From positions 122,041,259-122,105,258 of the forward strand of contig NC_089582.1 in NCBI RefSeq assembly GCF_019320115.1: a stretch of 64,000 nucleotides of DNA. Direction: 5' to 3'. The notes under the pieces are model-generated. The model saw only the letters and a program-made list of their open reading frames with translations. It was not told the origin of the DNA and ran no database searches. Below, one piece after another: positions 34,430 to 45,380 of this stretch (the stretch's first letter is position 1; the number at the start of each line of letters is the position of its first letter). The position numbers were made by a program, and so were the translations under genes. This DNA is from Miscanthus floridulus. Taxonomy: Eukaryota; Streptophyta; Magnoliopsida; Poales; Poaceae.

Positions 34430-35509
34430 TCAACTTCTCGACGGCTTCCTGATACCAGAGTGCCCAACCATGTAGGACGCGAACCCCCACACCGTGATGA
34501 CCAGAGCCAAGATCTTGAACCCGCTCATTGGGTCATGGAACCAGATCACCGCGGCGATGCTCGTGAGGGGCACCCTAACAGCGTTCAGCACGCCGGCGAG
34601 GACGGTGGATGCCAGGAACAGCACGCCGGTGCCGCCGAGGACGCCCAGCTGGAAGGTGACCGCCGTCCACACCATCACGTTCGCGTACGCGGCCTCACCA
34701 CCGTGCGCAAACCGGGCCGCCTCGTGCCGCATCGCCGGGAATCCCTCGGCGACGGCGAGACCCGCGGAGGTGAAGGCGAACGCGCAGAGCGACACGGCCG
34801 CCTGCTGCTCCAGCACCACGTGGAAGGAGCGCCTGCCGAGGACCCTGGCGAACACGAGCTCCGAGAGCGCGAAGATGAGGCCGTGGAGCGCCGACCCGAG
34901 CACGTCCAGGACGAAGCCGAGCGCGTACTGGCGGGGCGTGACGCCGGCGGGCCTGTCCGACCCGGAGTCCAGCACGACGATCACCACGCCCGCCGTGATG
35001 ACGACGACGGCGTTGAGCGAGGACATGTTGAGCGTGTTCTTGGCGATGGCGCGGCCGAAGAGCGCCGAGAACGCGAGCGACGACGCGGCGACGAGCGAGG
35101 CCGTGGACGCCGGGAGGTACGCGTACGCCCACGCGTACATGAGGTTGTCGGCGGCGCTGAGGAAGCCGAGGAGCGCGTACCAGAAGCACAGCGACAGCGA
35201 CAGCGGCGTCGGCGACGCCTTGCCGAGGAGGCAGAGCGGTAGCAGGAGCAGCGCGGGCAGCGGCCAGCCGGCGACGGCCGCCCACGACAGGATCCACTTG
35301 CTCTGCCCGCCGTCGTTGTAGTAGAGCCGCGAGAGCAGGCTCGACGCCGGGAACGCGGTGAGCATGGCGCCGCTGCTCAGGAACAGGAGTAGCCAGAAGG
35401 AGAACGGCTTGCTCCGGTACGTCTCCAGCGAGGTGGCCATCACCTCGGCTGCTTTCCGTCTCAGCGACGACGTCGTTGAGCCATTTGCCTGCGTGGTCTC
35501 CTCCCCCAT
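34430..35509 (-). CDS. Purine permease (PUP family)
   Basis: Intronless 359-residue membrane transporter of the plant purine permease family (drug/metabolite transporter superfamily), which moves purines, cytokinins and related compounds. I took the ATG of MGEETTQANG at 35507-35509; an in-frame ATG ten codons upstream (35539) is also possible. About ten hydrophobic segments are visible, including FWLLLFLSSGAMLTAFPA, WAAVAGWPLPALLLLPLC, WYALLGFLSAADNLMYAWAY, STASLVAASSLAFSALFG, AVVVITAGVVIVVLDS, YALGFVLDVLGSALHGLIFA and ILALVITVWGFASYMVG. The pattern YAYLPASTASL-(about 10)-FSALF-(8)-N and the length match the family. The large plus-strand frame over this region is an antisense shadow. An LTR retrotransposon begins 157 bp upstream of the start codon. 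Confidence 0.92.
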   Translation of the reverse strand: MGEETTQANGSTTSSLRRKAAEVMATSLETYRSKPFSFWLLLFLSSGAMLTAFPASSLLSRLYYNDGGQSKWILSWAAVAGWPLPALLLLPLCLLGKASPTPLSLSLCFWYALLGFLSAADNLMYAWAYAYLPASTASLVAASSLAFSALFGRAIAKNTLNMSSLNAVVVITAGVVIVVLDSGSDRPAGVTPRQYALGFVLDVLGSALHGLIFALSELVFARVLGRRSFHVVLEQQAAVSLCAFAFTSAGLAVAEGFPAMRHEAARFAHGGEAAYANVMVWTAVTFQLGVLGGTGVLFLASTVLAGVLNAVRVPLTSIAAVIWFHDPMSGFKILALVITVWGFASYMVGHSGIRKPSRS

Positions 35510-35666
35510 TGCTATATTATCTATTATTACACGCAGCAAAGGAAATTGGAAATTCAGAGACGCTGGCCGTGAACAGCATGGTGATATGCAAAATGAAAAG
35601 AAAATGAAGCTCGAGATTTATTGGTTCTACTAATAATTACTGATGATCGGTTCTAAGATGTATAGG

Positions 35667-36035
35667 TGTTATGACCGGCATGCATTATGGCCGGCGAAAG
35701 GGTATTAGTGGCTAAGTCTAGATAATTTCTATAGAAGCAGGGGTTATTTTCATATTTCAAGAGATGAGATAAATACTTGTGATCAGGGACTAATTTGGTA
35801 AGCAGAAACAATTATTGTTTCCGGCTTCCTCAGGGAGCCGGGAGAAACCCTAGCCGCCTTCTCTCTTCCATGAACAGTACCACGGCACTGTAGCGCCGGT
35901 ACTGTAGCGCCGCCACCCTCTCCCTTCGCGAGATCACGGCGCCCCGCCGTGGTCCATCGCGGTTTAGGCCTCGACCCCCGATCTCTCACCCTTACAACCT
36001 CCGACCAATCGTCGGTAGGATCCGAAATCCTATCA
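35667..36035 (+). repeat. 5' LTR of the chromovirus
   Basis: 369 bp, TGTTATGACC to ...CCTATCA. Nearly identical to 40944-41313. Confidence 0.95.
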
Positions 36036-36038
36036 ACC

Positions 36039-36049
36039 TGGTATCAGAG
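36039..36049 (+). other. Primer binding site of the chromovirus
   Basis: TGGTATCAGAG, complementary to the 3' end of initiator methionine tRNA, placed after a 3-base gap from the LTR. Confidence 0.9.
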
Positions 36050-39000
36050 ATGTCAGGTCCCCAGCCCTCGGCCTCGCTTCCTCCGCTGTCCGCGCCGCCG
36101 CGCCCATCGTCGCCGCCGCCCTCCACCTCGCTCACTGTCCCCATGACTTCTGGGGCGATCGTCGCCCACTCAGCGGGCGCGAGCGCCCCCGTCGTTCTCC
36201 TGTCCCAGGAACAGACCTCGGTGGCCATTGCCGGGCTGAGCCATAACATGGCGGCCATGCAGGCCTCCATGGAGGAGGTGCGGGGCGTCCTCCAGGACCT
36301 GCTCCACGCCCAGCGGTCACCACCACAGCCGCCGCTTCCGCACCTTTTCCCCATGCCGCCGCCACCCCCGTCCCTGGCCGCGCCAACGCCCACCCTCGCG
36401 ATCACGTACCCGTATGGCATGCCGCCGCCGTCGTCCCACCACCCCCCACCCCGCCCATCATTTGTTCCCATCCACCAAATCCAATTCCCTCGCTCGCCGT
36501 CCCCGATCCCGATGTGGGCGATGGCCACGTCGGCCCCGATCTATACGTCCACGACGCCGCAGCCGTCCTTTCCATACTCGGCCAGCACAGCTGCGCCGGC
36601 GTTCTACGCCGCACCGTCGGTCTCCGGCGTCCTCTACGGCGGCATGGACGACACTCTTATCCCGGAGGCGGTCCTGGCAGCAACCGACGCTGGAGTGTCT
36701 GCCTCGGTCGACGCAGCAGCGGCAGCTGCAGCCGCTGCCGGTGCCGACGCCGTCTCCGACCGGCTACCGCCGAAGTTCTACAAGCTGGAGTTCGCCACAT
36801 ATGACGGCTCTGAGGACCCGCTGAACTGGCTCAATCAGTGTGAGCAGTTTTTTCGCGGGCAGCGCACCTTGGCGTCCGACCGGACGTGGCTCGCGTCCTA
36901 CCACCTTAAGGGCGCAGCACAGACGTGGTATTACGCCCTGGAACAAGATGAGGGCATGCCGCCGTGGGATCGCTTCAGGTCCTTGTGCAACCTCCAGGTC
37001 GGGCCGGCCGTGCGGAATACTTGTATCTCTAAGCTGGCGCGGCTGCCTTTCTTGTCAACGGTTCAGGAGTACTCGCAGCGCTTCAACGCGGTACTCTGCC
37101 ACTCTCGAAACATCTCCGGACCTCAGAAGGCCGAGCTGTTCGTGGGTGGTCTTCCCGAGCACATCAAGGTGGATGTCGAGCTCCGCGATCCGCAGAATCT
37201 CCAGACGGCTATGTACCTCGCCCGGGCATTTGAACGTCGCGCCGCGGCGGTCGCTCCTCCGGCCCCTTTCCGGGGACCACGGCCGAAGCAGAGGCAGGCG
37301 CTGCTACCACCGCCGCGCGCCCCTGGAGGAGGCCACGGCCAGGCCGGGGCTGCCGCGCAGGCCGTGCCCAACACCCAGCAGGCGCCCACGGCTGGCGCTC
37401 GCCCTTTCCGTTGTCTCTCCCCGGTGGAGATGGCTGAACGTCGCCGGTAGGGCCTTTGCTTCAACTATGACGAACCCTACGTCCGTGGCCATGTGTGCCC
37501 GCGGCTCTTCTACTTGGAGGCTGATGATTACATTGACGAGGACCTCCTGGCAGCCGACGCGACGGCTGATGAGCCTCATCCTGCAGAGGAGGAACAGGCC
37601 GCCGAACCTGCAGCAGCCAATGCCTTGGTGGTGTCCCTCCATGCGGTGGCCGGCATCCGCACGGAAAACACTATGCTGCTGCCGGTCTCCATCAAGGGCG
37701 TGCGCTTGCTAGCGCTTCTTGACACCGGCTCCACCCACAACTACCTTTAGAGTGCCACCATGCGCCGCCTGGGTCTTTGTGCCTCGGGGGGTGCGCAGCT
37801 CCGCGTAACCGTCGCCAACGGAGATCGACTTCCGTGTGTGGGCATCGCGCGCAACGTACCCCTCGTCGTCGGGTCCGAGTCCTTCGCCATCACGTGCGTC
37901 AGCCTCGACTTGGGGTGCTTCGACTTCATCCTCGACGTCGCCTTCCTAAAGACCTTGGGCCCTCTCCTGTGGGACTTCGAGGCGATGACGTTATCGTTCT
38001 TGCGCCAGTGCAGGCGCATCTTCTGGCGCGGTGAGGGTGGCGCCACCGACGCGGCGTCGCAGGCGCCCACTGCGGCAGCGGCGGCTGTCTCCGAGTAGCC
38101 CCTGCTAGACCGCCTCCTACAGCAGCATGCCGCCATCTTCGCCGAGCCTCAGGGCCTTCCGCCTCCCTGCTCATACGACCACCGCATCCATCTCCTTCCG
38201 GGGACGACGCCTGTGGCAGTGCGCCCGTACCGGTACCCGCACCTCCAGAAGGATGAGCTGGAGCGCCAGTGTCGCGATATGCTGGCTCAGGGGATTATTC
38301 GGCCCAGCACGTCGCCGTTTTCAGCCCCGGTGCTGCTGGTCCGCAAGGCAGACAATTCATGACGTTTCTGCATCGACTATCGCGCCCTCAATGCCAAGAC
38401 GTCCAAGGACAAGTTCCCGATCCTGGTCGTGGATGAGCTGCTGGACGAGCTCTATGGGGCTCAATTCTTCACTAAGCTCGATCTGCGCTTGGGCTACCAC
38501 CAGGTGCGCATGCACCCGGACGACATCGCCAAGACGGCGTTCCGCACCCACCACAGGCACTACGAGTTCCTGGTGATGCCCTTTGGCCTCTCCAATGCTC
38601 CGGCGACATTTCAGGCCCTCATGAATGACATTCTCTGACTGCTCCTGCGAAGGTTTGTGCTCGTCTTCTTTGACGACATTCTGATCTACAGCTCATCGTG
38701 GGCGGAGCATCTGCAGCACATCGCCATCGTCCTCAACGCGCTGCGTGCTCACCGCCTGCACCTCAAGCGCTCGAAGTGCTCCTTCGGCGCGACGTCGGTG
38801 GCCTACCTTGGCCACGTCATCTCTGCTGCGGGCGTCGCTATGGACGCCGACAAGGTGGCTGCCGTCGCGGCGTGGCCCCCTCCGCGTGGCGCCCGAGCCC
38901 TCCGGGGGTTCCTGGGGCTCGCCGGCTACTACCGGAAATTCATCCGGGACTTCGGCCTCATCGCTGCCCCGCTTACGCGTCTCTTGCGGCGAGACGCGTT

Positions 39001-40992
39001 TGTGTGGGACGCTGAGGCGGGGGAGGCATTCCAGGCGCTCAAGAGCGCCCTCACTACCGGACCGGTCCTCCAAATGCCGGATTTCGACCAGTTGTTCATG
39101 GTGGACTGCGACGCTTTGGGCGTGGGGTTTGGTGCCGTCCTGCATCAGGGCGCCGGCCCCCTCGCTTTCTTCAGCCGTCCCTTCGCGGCTCGTCACTTGA
39201 AGCTGGCGGCGTATGAGCGCGAATTGATTGGTTTGGTGCAAGCGGTGCGCCACTGGCGGCCGTACATCTGGGGTCGTCATTTTCTCATCCGCACTGACCA
39301 TTACAGTTTGAAGTTTTTGTTGGACCAGCGCCTCTCGACGGTGCCCCAGCACCAATGGATCAGCAAGCTGTTTGGGTTCGACTTCACCGTCGAATACCGC
39401 CCTGGCCGACTGAACACGGTGGCTGACGCCCTGTCCCGCCACGACACCGAGTCAGTGGCCGACTCGGGGGGGAAGGGGGCGCTAGTGCGTGCGCCATCTC
39501 GGGCCCCTCCTTCGCCTTCATTGATGACATCCGCCGCGCGACGGTGACGACGGCTGATGCGCGGCTGCTGCAACAGCAGTTGGTGGCCGGCGAGCTGTAG
39601 GCGCCCTGGCGCTCGGACGCCGGCCTGCTTCTCCACGGGCACCGCGTCTTCGTGCCCGACCACGGCGATTTGCGCCACCAGGTGCTCTCGCTGGCCCACT
39701 CCGCTGGCCACGAGGGCGTCCAGAAGACTCTCCACCGCCTTCTCTCCGACTTCTTCGTTCCCAGCGATCGCACCCTGGTGCAAGACTGGGTGCGGTCCTG
39801 TGAGGTATGCCAGCGCAACAAGACGGAGTCTCTACGGCCTACCGGGCTGCTGCAGCCCTTGGAGGTGTCGTCCCAAGTGTGGGCGGACGTCTCCATGGAT
39901 TTCATCGAGGGCCTCCCCAAGGTGGGCGGCAAGTCGGTCAGCTTGACGGTGGTGGATCGCTTCTCGAAGTATGCGCATTTCATTACGCTGGGCCACCCAT
40001 ATACGGCCACCTCCGTCGCTCGGGCATTCTTCGACGGCATCGTCCGGTTGCACGGGTTTCCCACATCCATCGTCAGTGATCGGGATCCGGTGTTTACCGG
40101 GCATGTCTGGTGTGATCACTTTCGGATGGCGGGCGTCAAGTTGCGCCTCAGCACGACATTCCACCCGCAGACCGACGGCCAGTCCGAGGTGGTTAACAAA
40201 GTGATTGCTATGTACTTGCGTTGTGTTACAGGTGATCGTCCTCGCGCATGGGTGGACTGGCTCTCGTGGGCGGAGTATTGTTATAATACTTCCTTCCACA
40301 CCGCCCTTCGCGCGTCGCCGTTCGAGGTCGTCTACGGCCGCCCGCCACCGCCCATGGTGCCGTACCAGCCGGGGACGGCGCGCACGGAGGTTGCTGACGC
40401 CCTCCTCCGTGGCCGCGACGAGATTATCGCGGAGGTTCGTCAACGTCTACTACAGGCCCAGCAGCTCGCCAAGCGGTACTACGACGCTTGCCACCGCGAT
40501 ATCGAGTTCGCCGTCGACGATTGGGTCTGGCTACGCCTACTTCACCGCACTACGCAGTCGCTGGACCCCCGCGCCAAGCACAAGCTCGGGCCGCGTTACG
40601 CCGGGCCGTTCCGGGTCCTGGAACGCGTGGGCGCTGTTGCGTACCGCCTGGAGCTTCCTGAGGGTGCCCGGCTCCACAATGTCTTTCATGTGAGCCTCCT
40701 AAAGCGCCATCGGGGGGAGCCGCCAGCACTGCCAGGCGCGCTGCCGCCGACCGTCGATGGCCGGCTGTCTCCGGAGCCGGCTCGGGCGTTACGGGCGCAG
40801 CAGCGCCGTGGAGTCTGGCATGTGTTGATCCAGTGGCGTGGGCTTCCGAACGACGACGCTACTTGGGAGCCCTTGGAGGATTTCCGTGTTCACTTCCCCG
40901 ACTTTCAGCTCGAGGACGAGCTGTTTGCGCAGGCGGGGAGAGATGTTATGACCGGCATGCATTATGGCCGGCGAAAGGGTATTAGTGGCTAA
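36050..40992 (+). pseudogene. Chromovirus gag-pol polyprotein, interrupted by stops and one frameshift
   Basis: From the ATG at 36050 a single frame runs through gag (retrotransposon Gag core about 36770-37240), protease (LLALLDTGSTHNYL, stop just after), RT ([41 protein letters not shown]) and RNase H (VDCDALGVGFGAVL, ADALSRH). It is broken by stops at 37448, 37748, 38096, 38360 and 38636. A frameshift in the G-run near 39467-39481 changes frame; after one more stop at 39598 the integrase follows, with its HHCC zinc (HEGVQK...CEVCQRNK), DDE residues ([23 protein letters not shown]) and a C-terminal chromodomain ([20 protein letters not shown]). The gag knuckle reads CFNYDEPYVRGHVC, with the second Cys replaced by Tyr. 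Protein function is lost. Confidence 0.92.
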
Positions 40993-41313
40993 GTCTAGAT
41001 AATTTCTATAGAATCAGGGGGTTATTTTCATATTTCAATAGACGAGATAAATACTTGTGATCAGGGACTAATTTAGTAAGCAGAAACAATTATTGTTTCC
41101 GGCTTCCTCAGGGAGCCGGGAGAAACCCTAGCCGCCTTCTCTCTTTCATGAACAGTACCGCGGCACTGTAGCGCCGGTACTGTAGCGCCGCCACCCTCTC
41201 CCTTCGCGGGATCACGGCGCCCCGCCGTGGTCCATCGCGGTTTAGGCCTCGACCCCCGATCTCTCACCCTTCCAACCTCCGACCAATCGCCGGTAGGATC
41301 CGAAATCCTATCA
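40944..41313 (+). repeat. 3' LTR of the chromovirus
   Basis: 370 bp, near-identical to the 5' LTR, followed directly by the target duplication ATAGG. Confidence 0.95.
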
Positions 41314-41318
41314 ATAGG

Positions 41319-42600
41319 CCAGCAATGCTACGTTTTACAGTGATGTGTGTGGTTTGATAAGGAATGAAGATATGGACTGAGATTTGGTCAGTTTAGAAGT
41401 AGGATATTCAGAGATTTTGGCAAACTTCAGGTAACTGATGTCTTTCGCCTCTTGCAAAGAGTTTGAAACACAACTAAGATATTGAAAACAATGGGTACAT
41501 ACATTGGAAGGTAGAATGCCTGAGGGCAAAATGAGGTCGGTGTGACCAGTTACTACCCAGAAACAGGGATTGAATTTAGGTTCTGAAAGAAAAAACTATA
41601 GTACGTAGTATCATATTGTTCATATGAATATATTTTTATTATATATGTTGTTCCACGTGGTCGTTCGGAAAAATGCCCAATCACTTCGAATCATCCGTGT
41701 ACGGCCATAAGAATTAACAAGTTATTCTTCTGCGGAACAACATGTTTCAGGGTCTGCTTAGTGGGTTTGACTGAAATCAGAAAAGGTTCCAAAAAAGGGG
41801 TTTGTGTGTGCACTGGAATCTTGATTCTCATGCCACTAAAAAGAACATCTAGTTCTAGAGGGCACCAATCAAGAGAACTCAAAATGAAAGGGGGAAAAAA
41901 AGGTTGCCAGATGCCTAGAAACTGCTGGGTGTACCCATTCTGCAGAATCCATCTTTGAGACTCGTTGCGCTAGAAACTGCAGGTGCAGGGAAACAGCAAC
42001 CAGCGAGACGATCAAGTTGAGGCCCCAAACCACGCAGACGCAGAGAAGAGCCCTGGTTTGGGGAGGTAGGCACGCGTGAACTGTACTGGGTGAAGGTGAT
42101 ACGAGAATTCAACCCTAGAAGAGAGGGGAACAGACTACATTTGTCCTAGGATGGGAGGAGAGGAGTCAGGAATCAGACCTGGGGATGGGATTCGGATGGC
42201 GTGGTGATGGTGGCCACCGCCTTCCTTCTCCATGCTCCTCTGCCCGCAACTCCCTGCGAGGCTGCGACTCGGAAGCTCCACAGCTGCGAGTCCACACTCT
42301 TTCTGACGACGACGAAGGCAGCTCTGACTCTTAGTAGAGCCTGTAATGGAGAGGGTTGGTGGTCCTGCGCATATCCGTGCGCGGACGGACGACCCTGTTT
42401 GTGGGTCCTTGTGTCTCCACGTACGCCTCCTCGAGAAATCTACAGATTATACCAATTCTTTGCCCGTACATTGCAACAACACGTACATTTTATATCATCT
42501 GTTTCAATATGTTTAAAATTAAAATCAAACTCTATACTAAGTTAGATGCGCGTTATTTTATATACGAGTACGGTTATAAATAAGTTATGCATGGGACAGT
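41319..42600. other. Former upstream region of the permease gene; no gene recognised
   Basis: Sequence that adjoined the permease upstream region before the gypsy insertion. Short frames only. 42201-42545 is an open plus-strand frame without domains. Confidence 0.4.
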
Positions 42601-42601
42601 A

Positions 42602-42892
42602 AGGGGGTGTTTGAATTTAGTCTCCGTCACATTGGACATTCGGATGCTAATTAGGAGGACTAAACATGAGTTAATTATAAAACTAATTACACAGATGGAG
42701 ATTAATTTGCGAGATGAATTTATTAAGCCTAATTAATCCATCATTAGCACATATTTACTGTAGCATCATATTGTCAAATCATGAACAAATGGCTTAATAG
42801 ATTCGTCTCGTAAATTAGTCTTATACAATTAGTTTCGTAAATCCGATGTGGTAGGAACTAAGGTTTAGAAGGGGTATCAAACACCGTGAGAC
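42602..42892. mobile_element. Tourist/hAT-like MITE, ends approximate
   Basis: Left GGGGGTGTTTGAATTTAGTC and right ...GTATCAAACACCGTG are inverted. The interior has the same grass-MITE motifs as 14886-15198 (AACTAATTACACAGATGG, TTAAGCCTAATTAATCCATC, GATTCGTCTCG). No clear target duplication. Confidence 0.65.
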
Positions 42893-43061
42893 TTTTATCT
42901 CTAAATCAGTATGGTCACAAGAGTGGAGGATAGAGAGACCAGGAGAGAGTGACGGATGAAAATGTGGAGTGGGATTGTTCTCATTTTTTAATATTATATT
43001 CATATATTAGTAGATATGTCTGTCTGCTGCAATGGAGTTTGTCTCAAGAACGGACTATGTA

Positions 43062-43112
43062 TTTCCTCTATTTTAAATTATAAGTTATTTTAATTTTTTT
43101 GGAAAGTCGAAG
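43062..43112. mobile_element. Left arm of a split Stowaway MITE
   Basis: TA, then TTTCCTCTATTTTAAATTAT and AAGTTATTTTAATTTTTTTG. Its complement is at the right arm (49070-49133). The LTR structure starts directly after it. Confidence 0.75.
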
Positions 43113-44513
43113 TGATGTAGACTAGGCATGATCTTCCAAAAAATAAAGCAAAATATCGTAAAACACTAGCTGCATTTTTTATCTTCCTCCTTGAACACAT
43201 AAAACGAGTAGCAAATATGTTATCAATGGTAATTTTTCACTCCATATACTCATCAGCGCATATACTATCATAAGTCGATGGATACGAATAATTTATCATT
43301 GTTAGAAGACAGCAAAAGACAACTCAAAAGTATTATCCCTATCAACTACTTAGGTTGTGGACAAGGAAAAAACAAGGCACTCAACTCTCAAGTGTCTTAC
43401 CACGGTCTTATAAGTGTTCCTACTAAAGCAACAGGCGGTGCAATCGGTCGGTGACTGTGATACCGTTGTAGCTTAAGTGTAACAGTTGCAAGACGAATCT
43501 GTACTTAGATTAGAAGAAAGTGAAGCTTGAACATACACAATATAGTAGCAAGGAATAGCAAAATTCGCAACTGAATAAGTATCCCAAGTACTTGTCTTAG
43601 TTGCTGGCCTACTCACGTTCAGTATCAAATGTATCAAGTGTTGTGAACAGCAGGAAGATAATTAGGAACAAGGCAGAAATCAGCACACGCAAACACAGCT
43701 CAAATGGCGCTCTCTATGTGCTCCTCTAGATATTGTTTCAGTTTTGCCCATCTCTTTTTTCTCTATTTTTTGGCTATCGTTGTTTTTTGAGATTCTTTGA
43801 CTTTTTATTTTTATTTTTTTGATATTTTTTCTTCACTTAGGAGCATAGAAGAAGTAACCACAGAAAATAAGAGCTTAAACAAGTGAAAGGCATGGCCCAT
43901 GGAAATTTTAAAAGATGTGCTCAAAATCGACAAAAAGCTTGTGACCATAAAAAGACGATCTTGTGACCAATTTTTGACCAAAATAAAAATTTCCGAACCC
44001 GACAAAGTAGGGGACGGACGGATCCAAAAAAAAATCCTGATCGATTTTGATATATGGAACATTGAAATCCGAATTCGTATGCGAAAATTAGACCAGTTTT
44101 ACGAACTGGCTCCGAATTAAAGGACAAAAAAGAAACAATACGCGCAAAATTAGTCACGACAGCAAGGATTTGATGAAAACAGTAAAAACAAGTGTAACAA
44201 ATCAGATGGCGTGGACTAAGGTTTGATGATATAAAGTGTTCACGGATTATGATAAAAAAAACAAAGAGAAAAACACAAACTGGACTAAAAACGATCTAAA
44301 ACCAGCAACCAGAACTTGCCCTAGGACACAAACTCAACAACGCGAAACAGAGATAAAATTGCACGACACAGTGAGGCTATAGGATATGGAATATGTGGCA
44401 GTGTATATATTTTTTTTTTGCTTTTTGTAGACTATAGGAAAAATAAAAACAGTAACAATCTAAAGAGAAAAATAAAGTTATACCTAACGGGCAACAAGGT
44501 CTCTGATACCACT

Positions 44514-45380
44514 TGATATAGACTAGGCCTGATCTTTCGAAAGGTATGATAGCGTCGATTGGTGGAGACTCGACGTTCACGATCTAGGCATCGAACCAAG
44601 ACTGATTCGGACCTCCATAACCGTTACACCACTGCTCCGTTGGTTATCAACCACGCGAACGTGATTGACCTCGTCGAGAAGGCTTTCCTGCAAGTGAATC
44701 GAGAACACAAGCAAGAACGGGATAAACGTAATCTAAAATTATAAATAAATATGAGGCTTATGATAACAAGGAGTTCAAGTCTTTATTCGAAAGGACTAAT
44801 CGCCACAGGCGAACAAGGTCAAGAATTGAGGCCCTGGTTCATAGTAAGCAGCCTTGGCGGCACAGTTATAGCAAAACGATGTCTATTTCACGAGAAAATC
44901 AAGAACTAAACAAAATTCAAACCCTAAAGAGAGCGACGACTGCTATTTATAGAGTCTTGGGCGTCACCCCCTGGATGCACCCCCTAATGGGTCTAAACAC
45001 GATACACAGTCCAACAGACCAAAAGACGGTATCGCAGCACCCTGACAGATTCTGGATGCTAACTTATTTCGATGATTTCCGTTGATTCCGAAGGTCTTTT
45101 GATGTGAGACCACTTGGATTGGCTTCCTTATCAAATTAGTTTTTCAACCATATGTGGATCGTCAAAAATGAAGTCCAGATGCGTCCTAGGTGACCAGTTT
45201 AAGGCAGACTGGTCCTGGAGGCTAAGGCAAACTCGAACTTGAGTTGCTTTGGGCCTCCACCTCGGGGATTCAAACCGAATTAGCCTCGGACCTCCTTCTT
45301 GACTTGGACACCCTTGCTAGACTCCTACCCCTCCATACCATGCACCAAACATGGTCATATGCATGGGTGTCACGTCCTCA
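44514..45380 (-). repeat. LTR, middle copy of the tandem structure
   Basis: About 867 bp, highly similar to 47918-48786 throughout (shared GTAGACTAGGCCTGATCTT-type start and GGACCTCCTTCTTGACTTGG near the end). It begins TGATATAGAC on the plus strand and ends CGTCCTCA, so it has TG...CA termini. Confidence 0.85.

Larger units (their letters stand above)
35667..41313 (+). mobile_element. Complete Ty3/gypsy chromovirus retrotransposon (5.65 kb)
   Basis: Two LTRs (35667-36035, 40944-41313) and a perfect 5-bp target duplication ATAGG (35662-35666, 41314-41318). PBS TGGTATCAGAG (initiator-Met tRNA type) lies at 36039-36049, three bases after the LTR; the polypurine tract AGGCGGGGAGAGA lies just before the 3' LTR. 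Internal order is gag, protease, RT, RNase H, integrase, chromodomain. Short LTRs and a C-terminal chromodomain suggest the Reina-like group of chromoviruses. The LTRs differ at about nine substitutions and one indel by eye (about 97.5% identical), so the insertion is fairly recent. Confidence 0.95.

Noticed and set aside
34205..35242. 345-codon plus-strand frame over the permease
   Set aside because: Antisense shadow of a GC-rich gene; Arg/Glu/His-rich product without a domain.
36050..40992. Functional gag-pol by stop readthrough
   Set aside because: Six stops, a frameshift and a lost zinc-knuckle Cys make decay more likely than programmed readthrough.
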